Source: Methylococcaceae bacterium
GTDB lineage: Bacteria; Pseudomonadota; Gammaproteobacteria; Methylococcales; Methylomonadaceae
Direction: 5' to 3'
Assembly: GCA_021647145.1 (NCBI GenBank)
Contig: JAKIVF010000144.1
Span: 1 to 7,678, forward strand
Length of the DNA stretch: 7,678 bases
Shown: positions 1-5,294 of the stretch, piece after piece
Layout: every line of letters begins with the position of its first letter
Position numbering within the stretch: position 1 is the first letter of the stretch
Translations under genes and position numbers: made by a program
Notes under the pieces: generated by a model
What the model was told of the DNA's origin: nothing
Databases searched by the model: none
Seen by the model: the letters and a program-made list of their open reading frames with translations, nothing else

Positions 1-65
1 TTTAAGACTTCCAGCACTAATCTACTTTTAAATTCAGCACTGTAGGTGGTTCTTTTTTTGCTCAT
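1..65 (-). CDS. IS3-family transposase OrfA, N-terminal fragment (continues beyond window)
   Basis: An ATG at 65-63 opens a frame reading MSKKRTTYSAEFKSRLVLEV followed by Leu, with no stop before the window edge. This closely resembles the N-terminus of IS3-family OrfA proteins: a basic start, then the 'YSAEFK..LVLEVL' first helix of the helix-turn-helix domain that binds the element's ends. OrfA is normally about 90-110 residues and is joined to the OrfB catalytic DDE domain by a programmed -1 frameshift; none of that is visible here. A GGAG ribosome-binding site (minus strand, 76-73) sits 7 bases before the ATG, supporting this start. The gene reads away from mnmG, so it does not drive the operon to its right. 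Family assignment rests on only 21 residues but the pattern is characteristic. Confidence 0.72.
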   Translation of the reverse strand, partial: MSKKRTTYSAEFKSRLVLEVL

Positions 66-150
66 TTTTCCGCTCCAGTTTTTTTGAAATAGTAACTAAA
101 TTGGAATAAGATGTCTTGGTTCTGTTGTCTGAATTTGTTGGGGTATTATA
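1..150 (-). mobile_element. IS3-family insertion sequence, 5' end only (cut by window edge)
   Basis: The minus strand carries the start of an IS3-type OrfA at 65-1, preceded by a short leader. Around 123-147 the minus strand reads TACCCCAACAAATTCAGACA, which resembles the C-run plus GACA pattern of many IS3-family terminal repeats. The outer end is therefore probably between about 142 and 171. No clean TG terminus could be fixed, and the target-site duplication and other end lie outside the window. The right boundary given is an estimate. Whether the element is complete cannot be judged from here. Confidence 0.6.
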
Positions 151-252
151 GATATAGGAAATGGGATTGCACTAACCGCTATTGATTGCATTTACAGGTA
201 AAGTCATTTCTACTGCCGTTTTTATTCAGAAGCCATAACGTTTAAACAAAAT

Positions 253-299
253 TACTCCATCTTTTTAACCTGTTTGTTAATGAGTTAAAAGATGGAATA
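253..299. repeat. Near-perfect inverted repeat, 16-17 bp arms
   Basis: The left arm (253-269, core CCATCTTTTTAAC) pairs with the right arm (284-299, core GTTAAAAGATGG) with one extra T and one outer C/T mismatch, around a 14-base loop. No T-run follows closely on the plus strand; the nearest T7 is at 322-328, 23 bases after the right arm. The minus strand shows only a loosely T-rich tail past 253. It is thus a poor intrinsic terminator in either direction. It may be a protein-binding palindrome, a degenerate terminator of a lost gene, or a small mobile-element relic. Confidence 0.6.
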
Positions 300-462
300 T
301 GACAAACTGCCCAAGAAGTAATTTTTTTCAACATCAACTACCCGCGTATGTTCCAAAACTTTATTATGAGTAGAGGTGCTTTCAGCCACAGCTTAAACAG
401 CTAACACCTGAACTATAAGTCCTGTTCTTAACAAGCACTTTAAAATAACCCCAGGAAGTTCT

Positions 463-470
463 CCCCCCCC
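463..470. repeat. C8 homopolymer tract
   Basis: Eight consecutive C bases lie in otherwise AT-rich intergenic DNA, about 40 bases upstream of the candidate -35 element of the mnmG operon. Runs of this kind slip during replication in some bacteria and are also a common site of sequencing error. No function can be shown. Confidence 0.8.
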
Positions 471-509
471 TGAGATTATTAAAATCCCTTAAATTTTATT
501 GGATAATAG

Positions 510-537
510 TTGATTAATCACTAGATACCATTAATAT
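510..537 (+). promoter_or_regulatory. Candidate sigma-70 promoter for mnmG-rsmG-parA-parB
   Basis: TTGATT (510-515) matches four of six bases of the -35 consensus TTGACA, and TAATAT (532-537) is a good -10, with a 16-base spacer. Transcription would begin near 543-545, giving a leader of about 22-24 bases before the GTG start. A second -10-like box, TATATA (551-556), lies closer to the start and would give an almost leaderless transcript, but has no good -35. In DNA this AT-rich, such boxes arise by chance, so the call is tentative. Confidence 0.4.
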
Positions 538-566
538 AGACTTTTATTTATATATAGATTTTATTA

Positions 567-2435
567 GTGAATTTCCAGAGAAAATTTGATGTTATTGTTA
601 TTGGAGGCGGCCATGCCGGAACGGAAGCCGCATTGGCATCTGCGCGCAGCGGTGCCAGCACCCTATTACTGACCCAAAATATTGATACATTAGGTCAAAT
701 GAGCTGTAATCCAGCTATTGGAGGGATTGGTAAAGGTCATTTAGTTAAAGAAATTGATGCGCTAGGTGGAGCAATGGCTCTGGCTGCAGATAAAGCAGGC
801 ATTCACTTTCGAACATTAAATGCCAGCAAAGGCCCCGCCGTTAGAGCAACACGAGCACAAGCGGATCGTAGTTTATACAGACAAGCGATCAGAAGTATTG
901 TAGAGAATCAGGAAAACCTGACACTATTTCAACAAACAGCCTCTGATTTCATCGTGAAAGACGGTAGAGTAACTGGAGTCAAAACTCAAATGGGGCTTGA
1001 TTTTTCTGCTCAAGCCGTAGTGTTAACAACAGGAACATTTTTAGATGGTCGTATCCATATAGGTCTGCAAAATTACAGTGGAGGACGCGCCGGTGACCCA
1101 GCCTCAATTGGTTTAGCTAATCGTTTACGTGAACTTCCTTTTCGAGTGGATAGACTAAAAACAGGGACGCCGCCTCGTATTGACGGACGAAGTATCGACT
1201 TTAATAAACTAGAAGTCCAGCACGGCGATAAAATATCGCCTATTTTTTCGTTCATGGGTTCGCGCGAGCAGCATCCGCGCCAAATTCCCTGCTATATTAC
1301 GCGCACCAACAGCAAAACGCATGATATCATCCGTTCTGGCATGGATCGTTCACCTATGTATACTGGCACTATTGATGGAGTAGGGCCTCGATATTGCCCG
1401 TCTATTGAAGATAAAGTAGTTCGTTTTGCGGACAGAGATTCACATCAAATTTTTGTTGAACCCGAAGGCTTGGAAACACATGAAATATATCCTAATGGTG
1501 TATCAACCAGTTTACCTTTCGATATTCAACAACAATTTATTCAGTCCATGCTTGGGTTTGAAAATGCGGTTATCATACGCCCCGGCTATGCTATTGAGTA
1601 TGATTTTTTCAACCCAATAGATTTGAAATCATCGTTAGAAACCAAACATATGAATGCCTTGTTTTTTGCAGGCCAAATCAATGGTACTACTGGCTATGAA
1701 GAAGCTGGGGCACAAGGCTTAATAGCCGGATTAAATGCCGCACGCCTAACTAAAGGCCTTGAAAGCTGGTGTCCAGAACGTGATGAAGCTTATATAGGTG
1801 TCATGATTGATGATCTAATTACTCGTGGTACACAAGAGCCCTATAGAATGTTCACTAGTCGCGCTGAATACAGATTACTATTAAGAGAAGATAATGCTGA
1901 TTTACGCTTAACAGAAAAAGGTAAAGAACTTGGCTTGGTTGATAATAATCGTTGGCAGGCATTTGAAACAAAACGAGAAGCAATTGCCCAATTACAAAAT
2001 AAGTTAAGTCATCAATGGGTGAGAACAAATACTGCTGAAGCTCAGCACGCTGAATTTTTATGGGGTAAAACACTTAAAAAAGAAGTCAGTATGATGTCAC
2101 TTCTTTGTCGGCCTGAAGTTGACATAGAGAATTTATTAGATTTTGCAGGACAAGAAAATATTTCTGAACAAGTAGCAATACAAGTAGCAATACAAGCAAA
2201 GTATGCCGGTTATATTGATAGACAAAAAACTGAAATAGATCGAACTAAACGCCATAATCATTTAAAACTACCGATTGATGAGGATTATAGCAAAGTGTCT
2301 GGCTTATCAAATGAAGTCAGTGAAAAACTAAAACTTCAAAAGCCCGAAACTTTAGGTCAGGCCTCCAGAATACCAGGCATCACGCCTGCAGCAATCTCTT
2401 TATTACTTATTCATCTTAAAAAGAAATCAGCTTAA
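567..2435 (+). CDS. mnmG: tRNA uridine-5-carboxymethylaminomethyl(34) synthesis enzyme MnmG
   Basis: MnmG (formerly GidA) works with MnmE, FAD, NADH and methylene-tetrahydrofolate to build the cmnm5/mnm5 group on wobble uridine 34 of certain tRNAs in the cytoplasm. The 622 residues match the family's usual 620-630. The FAD-binding Rossmann motif GGGHAG is at 13-18 and the conserved MSCNPAIGG at 45-53 holds Cys47. GGRAGDP lies at 172-178, PRYCPS at 274-279 holds Cys277, and AGQINGTTGYEEA spans 368-380; both cysteines are the ones known to matter in the E. coli enzyme. The C-terminal helical domain that binds MnmE ends in QASRIPGITPAAIS. The start is GTG with no clear Shine-Dalgarno sequence; an in-frame TAG at 555-557 leaves no other normal start. 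It is the first gene of a four-gene operon. Oddities are a 4-residue tandem duplication at 535-542 and two GC-rich patches. Confidence 0.97.
   Translation: MNFQRKFDVIVIGGGHAGTEAALASARSGASTLLLTQNIDTLGQMSCNPAIGGIGKGHLVKEIDALGGAMALAADKAGIHFRTLNASKGPAVRATRAQADRSLYRQAIRSIVENQENLTLFQQTASDFIVKDGRVTGVKTQMGLDFSAQAVVLTTGTFLDGRIHIGLQNYSGGRAGDPASIGLANRLRELPFRVDRLKTGTPPRIDGRSIDFNKLEVQHGDKISPIFSFMGSREQHPRQIPCYITRTNSKTHDIIRSGMDRSPMYTGTIDGVGPRYCPSIEDKVVRFADRDSHQIFVEPEGLETHEIYPNGVSTSLPFDIQQQFIQSMLGFENAVIIRPGYAIEYDFFNPIDLKSSLETKHMNALFFAGQINGTTGYEEAGAQGLIAGLNAARLTKGLESWCPERDEAYIGVMIDDLITRGTQEPYRMFTSRAEYRLLLREDNADLRLTEKGKELGLVDNNRWQAFETKREAIAQLQNKLSHQWVRTNTAEAQHAEFLWGKTLKKEVSMMSLLCRPEVDIENLLDFAGQENISEQVAIQVAIQAKYAGYIDRQKTEIDRTKRHNHLKLPIDEDYSKVSGLSNEVSEKLKLQKPETLGQASRIPGITPAAISLLLIHLKKKSA
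2169..2196 (+). repeat. 12-bp in-frame tandem duplication inside mnmG
   Basis: CAAGTAGCAATA occurs twice back to back (2169-2180 and 2181-2192), followed by a third partial CAAG. It encodes QVAIQVAIQ (residues 535-543). Against the E. coli MnmG segment AEQVEIQVKYEGYI, as remembered, this window reads SEQVAIQVAIQAKYAGYI, four residues longer. The frame is kept and the flanking sequence aligns on both sides, so it looks like replication slippage tolerated in the C-terminal helical domain. Confidence 0.85.
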
Positions 2436-3061
2436 TGGAAACATGTAGAATGATATTGCAACAGGGCTTGCAAGAACTCAATTTAACTGCTGATGAAAAA
2501 CAAATAGAGTTATTACTCACTTTTATAAAACTGATCGAAAAATGGAATAAAGCTTATAATCTAACCGCTGTTCGTGACCAAGAGGATATGGTTCGTTTAC
2601 ACTTACTTGATAGCTTGGCTATTCTTCCCCACATTGAGGGAAATCATATAGCCGATATTGGTACTGGTGCTGGCTTACCGGGTATTCCATTGGCTATTTT
2701 TTCACCAAATGTTAAATTTACCTTAGTTGATTCAAACTCAAAAAAAACTCGTTTTGTACAGCAAGCCATATTAGAATTACAGCTAACTAATGTTTCCGTT
2801 ATAAATAATCGTGTAGAAAACATACAGACTGAAAAACAATTTTCTTCCCTAATCCTCCGTGCCTTTTCTAATATGCAAAATATTATTACTTTAACTCGTC
2901 ACTTAATAGGCAAACAAGGAATTGTATACGCTATGAAAGGTCAGATTCCTAGCGAAGAGCTAGTCAACTTTAATGAACAATATACAATTATCCCCATTAA
3001 AATCCCTGGTATTGATGCTAAAAGATGCTTAATCCGTATTACAGGGATTAAAAATGGGTAA
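2435..3061 (+). CDS. rsmG: 16S rRNA (guanine(527)-N7)-methyltransferase RsmG
   Basis: RsmG (GidB) uses S-adenosylmethionine to methylate N7 of G527 in 16S rRNA; in several bacteria its loss gives low-level streptomycin resistance. The 208 residues equal the family's usual size. The family signature WNKAYNLTAVRD is at 37-48, the SAM-binding loop DIGTGAGLPGIPL at 74-86, a strand-end acidic residue (FTLVDS, Asp99) that would contact the SAM ribose, the RAF motif at 142-144 and MKGQ at 167-170. The ATG overlaps the mnmG stop by one base (TAATG), implying translational coupling. A second in-frame ATG at 2450, with GGAA 9 bases ahead, would give a protein five residues shorter; both starts fit the family. 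The last eight bases overlap parA. No key residue is missing. Confidence 0.96.
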   Translation: METCRMILQQGLQELNLTADEKQIELLLTFIKLIEKWNKAYNLTAVRDQEDMVRLHLLDSLAILPHIEGNHIADIGTGAGLPGIPLAIFSPNVKFTLVDSNSKKTRFVQQAILELQLTNVSVINNRVENIQTEKQFSSLILRAFSNMQNIITLTRHLIGKQGIVYAMKGQIPSEELVNFNEQYTIIPIKIPGIDAKRCLIRITGIKNG

Positions 3062-3824
3062 AATTATTGCTATCAGTAATCAAAAGGGTGGCGTAGGAAA
3101 GACGACTACTTGCGTTAATCTTGCTGCATCATTAGCCGCAACAAAAAAACGTGTACTTCTCATTGACCTTGATCCCCAAGGAAATGCCGCCATGGGGTGT
3201 GGAGTAGATAAGGATAGAGTCATCTATTCTAGTTGCGAACTATTATTAGAAGAAGTCCCCGTTTCTGAAATATTGATTCATAATAAAGGAATGAATCTTG
3301 ATATTATTCCTGGAAACTCGGATTTAACTGCAGCAGAAGTACAATTGATGGAAACAAAAAATAGGGAACGAAAACTTTCTGACTCCCTTTTAAAAGTCAA
3401 AAATGAATATGATTATATTTTAATTGACTGCCCTCCCTCCCTCAATATGCTAACTATTAATGCCATGGTTGCAGCAAATAGCTTATTGATTCCTATGCAA
3501 TGTGAATATTACGCATTAGAAGGACTATCCGATCTAATGGATACAATGAAAAATATTCAGGAAAGACTTAACCCAACTTTACATCTTGAAGGTATACTTA
3601 GAACGATGGTCGATAATAGAAGCCTATTATCCAAAGATGTCTCTGACCAGTTATTAGACTACTTTAATGACCGCGTTTTTAGAACGTTTATTCCACGTAA
3701 TATTCGCTTGGCAGAAGCACCCAGCCATGGTTTACCCGTAATGATATATGATAAAAAATCTCGCGGTGCTCTTGCCTATATCGCATTAGCAGGTGAGTTG
3801 ATTAGAAAACATGAGAACAAATAG
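3054..3824 (+). CDS. parA: Chromosome-partition ATPase ParA (Soj family)
   Basis: ParA binds ATP, dimerises on nucleoid DNA and is released by ParB-triggered hydrolysis, helping to segregate newly replicated origins. The 256 residues fit chromosomal Soj/ParA, which lacks the extra N-terminal DNA-binding domain of type Ia plasmid ParA proteins. The deviant Walker A is KGGVGKTT at 11-18 with signature Lys11 and Lys16, the switch aspartate is in LIDLDPQGN (Asp40), and Walker B is LIDCPPSL at 123-130. Arg189 and Arg218 stand where B. subtilis Soj has its non-specific DNA-binding arginines, and PRNIRLAEAPSHG at 214-226 is the family C-terminal signature. An AGGGA ribosome-binding site (3043-3047) lies 6 bases before the ATG, inside the end of rsmG. 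The start overlaps rsmG by 8 bases and the stop abuts parB, as expected for a partition pair made in a fixed ratio. Confidence 0.96.
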   Translation: MGKIIAISNQKGGVGKTTTCVNLAASLAATKKRVLLIDLDPQGNAAMGCGVDKDRVIYSSCELLLEEVPVSEILIHNKGMNLDIIPGNSDLTAAEVQLMETKNRERKLSDSLLKVKNEYDYILIDCPPSLNMLTINAMVAANSLLIPMQCEYYALEGLSDLMDTMKNIQERLNPTLHLEGILRTMVDNRSLLSKDVSDQLLDYFNDRVFRTFIPRNIRLAEAPSHGLPVMIYDKKSRGALAYIALAGELIRKHENK

Positions 3825-4679
3825 ATGGCAGTAAAAAAAAGAGGACTAGGACGTGGGTTAAATGCTCTGTTAGGCGATGCAGTTAAAACAGAACCAGATA
3901 AAACAAATAATCAAAGCCATCATACTTTACCTATAGAATTTCTTCAACGAGGGAAGTATCAACCAAGAAAAGACATGAACCCTAAAACATTAGGGGAGCT
4001 GGCTGATTCAATTAAAGCACAAGGCATAATTCAACCCATTGTAGTCCGCTTAATAGAGGATGATAAATACGAGATTATTGCAGGTGAACGACGTTGGCGA
4101 GCAGCCCAGTTAGCTGCCTTACAAGAAGTACCTGTCGTTATCAAAGATTACGATGACCGTACAACAATGGCTGTAACTCTCATTGAAAATATTCAACGAG
4201 AAGACTTGAATGCTCTAGAAGAGTCAGAGGCACTAAAAAGACTGACCGAAGAGTTTGAAATGACCCATCAACAAGTCGCTGATGCTATTGGAAAATCTCG
4301 AGCTACTGTTTCTAATTTACTTCGTTTACTTGACTTACACAGCGAAGTAAAACTATTGCTAAGTAAAGGCTTACTAGAAATGGGACATGCCAGGGCTCTA
4401 CTTTCTTTAGATGAAAAAAAACAAATAGAAATAGCCAACAAAATTGTTTCTCAAAGGTTGACTGTCAGAGAGGTTGAAAAAATAATCAAGGAACTTGGAA
4501 GTGAAAAAAAGGTTATTCAAAAAACGCAAGACTCTGATACCTTGCGGTTGCAAGAGCAATTAACAGAAAAAACGGGAACAAAAGTCACTATAAACCATCA
4601 ACAAAATGGAAAAGGAAAATTAGTTTTTAGCTATACCAGTCTAGAGGAATTAGAGGGTATTATTGATAGAATTCAATAG
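3825..4679 (+). CDS. parB: Chromosome-partition protein ParB (Spo0J family), CTP-dependent DNA clamp
   Basis: ParB recognises parS sites, binds CTP, closes into a sliding clamp that spreads along DNA, and stimulates ParA. The 284 residues are typical. Domains in order: a basic N-terminal ParA-contact segment RGLGRGLNALLG (6-17); the ParB/Srx CTP-binding fold from about 34, with GIIQPIVVR (67-75), the GERRWRA box (87-93) and ENIQREDLNALEE (121-133); a helix-turn-helix at about 147-167 (QQVADAIGKSRATVSNLLRLL); and a C-terminal dimerisation domain from about 235. The N-terminal signature confirms the start at the ATG immediately after the parA stop, with no gap; a weak GAGA lies 8 bases upstream. 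An A8 run (3833-3840) covers codons 3-6. No convincing parS site was seen in this window, so its cognate sites probably lie nearby. Confidence 0.96.
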   Translation: MAVKKRGLGRGLNALLGDAVKTEPDKTNNQSHHTLPIEFLQRGKYQPRKDMNPKTLGELADSIKAQGIIQPIVVRLIEDDKYEIIAGERRWRAAQLAALQEVPVVIKDYDDRTTMAVTLIENIQREDLNALEESEALKRLTEEFEMTHQQVADAIGKSRATVSNLLRLLDLHSEVKLLLSKGLLEMGHARALLSLDEKKQIEIANKIVSQRLTVREVEKIIKELGSEKKVIQKTQDSDTLRLQEQLTEKTGTKVTINHQQNGKGKLVFSYTSLEELEGIIDRIQ

Positions 4680-4721
4680 GTTATTAACTTATCCCTATAA
4701 AATTATATTTATCTAATTGAA

Positions 4722-4748
4722 TTGGGCTACCACAAAGCGGCAGCCCAA
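4722..4748 (-). terminator. Hairpin between convergent operons, best folded on the minus strand
   Basis: Two 12-base arms (4722-4733 and 4737-4748) flank a 3-base loop. In the minus-strand RNA all 12 positions pair, two of them as G-U (UUGGGCUGCCGC with GUGGUAGCCCAA). In the plus-strand RNA the same two positions are A-C mismatches, leaving 7 continuous outer pairs. It lies just past the stop of the minus-strand lipoprotein gene, so it probably ends the glyS-gmhB-plsC-lipoprotein transcript. The following tract (UUCAAUU) is only moderately U-rich, so efficiency is uncertain. Confidence 0.65.
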
Positions 4749-4750
4749 CA

Positions 4751-4798
4751 AAGGCAAAACTTAATTATTTAAATATTAATTGCCTTGAACCTTTTTTT
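4751..4798 (+). terminator. Hairpin plus T7 tract, probable terminator of the parB-side operon
   Basis: AAGGCAA (4751-4757) pairs with TTGCCTT (4780-4786); after a 3-base bulge, TTAAT (4761-4765) pairs with ATTAA (4775-4779) round a 9-base loop. Five bases later comes T7 (4792-4798), giving a plausible rho-independent terminator for mnmG-rsmG-parA-parB. The right part lies inside the 3' end of the convergent lipoprotein gene, where the T7 doubles as lysine codons. The stem is AT-rich and the 5-base gap is a weakness. Confidence 0.5.
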
Positions 4799-5282
4799 CA
4801 ATTTTCTCTTTAGTTTGCTCTACTTTTTCAACAACTTCTTTTCCTATGGCCTTTGTCTCCACTGCTACAGGCTCTTCAGCTTTTTCTTTTTCGCTAGACT
4901 CAGACCCCGCAATGATTGTACCCATACAATCCATTACACTAGTTGTGTAATTACTACGTGCGGCGACTAACTCTTGTGGAGAGCCAAAAATTTTTCGTAA
5001 CTCTTCAAGCATCGATTTTTTATCTTCTACCGTTCTCATGGACAGCATTTTAGTATAATTCTGATAAGACGTAAGCCTAGCAGGGTCAAACGAAAATGCT
5101 CCAGGCATCTTTTCTGATGACATTTTAACTACACAGTCTGTCATTTTTTCAGGCGTTATTTTATAATCAGCGAGATCTTTATCAGCTTTCATTTCTTCTA
5201 ATACGGCTTGTTCATAAGCCTCTTTATCGGCGCAAGCAGTCAAAAAAAGTGCTGATGCGCAAATTAATAATATTTTTTTCAT
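4776..5282 (-). CDS. Small lipoprotein of unknown function, two mature cysteines, Glu/Lys-rich tail
   Basis: I do not recognise this 168-residue family. The N-terminus is a lipoprotein signal: basic MKK, a hydrophobic stretch, and lipobox LTAC with the lipidated Cys17. The residue after Cys17 is Ala, not Asp, so default sorting would be to the outer membrane. The body (about 20-125) is predicted mostly helical and carries two further cysteines, Cys50 (TDCVVKM) and Cys119 (VMDCMGT), which could form a disulfide in the periplasm. The tail from about 130 is almost all Glu, Lys, Val and Ala, probably extended or coiled-coil. The ATG is 12 bases after the plsC stop, with only a weak purine stretch (AAGAAAA) ahead of it, so the gene is probably the last of the glyS-gmhB-plsC operon and partly coupled. 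Envelope-related neighbours suggest, but do not show, a surface or envelope role. Confidence 0.85.
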   Translation of the reverse strand: MKKILLICASALFLTACADKEAYEQAVLEEMKADKDLADYKITPEKMTDCVVKMSSEKMPGAFSFDPARLTSYQNYTKMLSMRTVEDKKSMLEELRKIFGSPQELVAARSNYTTSVMDCMGTIIAGSESSEKEKAEEPVAVETKAIGKEVVEKVEQTKEKIEKKVQGN

Positions 5283-5294
5283 AATTTTCTTAGC

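Larger units (their letters stand above)
151..566. other. Gene-free intergenic region upstream of mnmG
   Basis: No open frame here looks like a protein: all six frames are broken by stops, and the longest minus-strand stretch, about 34 codons beginning with GTG near 389, matches nothing I recognise. The region contains a long inverted repeat (253-299), the palindrome GTTTAAAC (240-247), a C8 run (463-470), and a very AT-rich final 80 bases with a candidate promoter. A 7-base direct repeat GATTGCA occurs at 165-171 and 184-190. No tRNA, riboswitch or exact DnaA box was found. No remnant of mnmE, the frequent upstream neighbour of mnmG, could be recognised. Confidence 0.7.

Noticed and set aside
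288..389. Minus-strand reading frame of about 34 codons with GTG start
   Set aside because: No ribosome-binding site, no recognisable family, stops immediately flanking it, and it ends within the inverted repeat.
374..409. Hairpin AGGTG ... CACCT
   Set aside because: Only five outer base pairs match, with poor interior pairing; not distinguishable from chance.
151..566. Replication origin (oriC) next to mnmG, as in E. coli
   Set aside because: The end is AT-rich, but only degenerate DnaA-box-like 9-mers occur (222-230, 498-506, 514-522), no exact TTATCCACA, and no cluster. Such partial matches are expected by chance in this composition.
1121..1136. Possible parS site (TCGTTTACGTGAACTT) inside mnmG
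   Set aside because: Only 10 of 16 positions match the usual parS and the central palindrome is imperfect; the codons simply encode Arg-Leu-Arg-Glu-Leu of MnmG.
1073..1255. Minus-strand open frame inside mnmG
   Set aside because: It is antisense to a strongly conserved MnmG segment and its product resembles no protein.
3833..3840. A8 run at the start of parB as a programmed frameshift or phase-variation site
   Set aside because: The run encodes the normal basic N-terminus (Lys-Lys before RGLGRGL); A-runs are common in this AT-rich DNA and the frame is intact.
4785..4970. Plus-strand open frame antisense to the lipoprotein gene
   Set aside because: Phe/Leu-rich translation is the reverse complement of the Glu/Lys-rich lipoprotein tail; no ribosome-binding site or homology.
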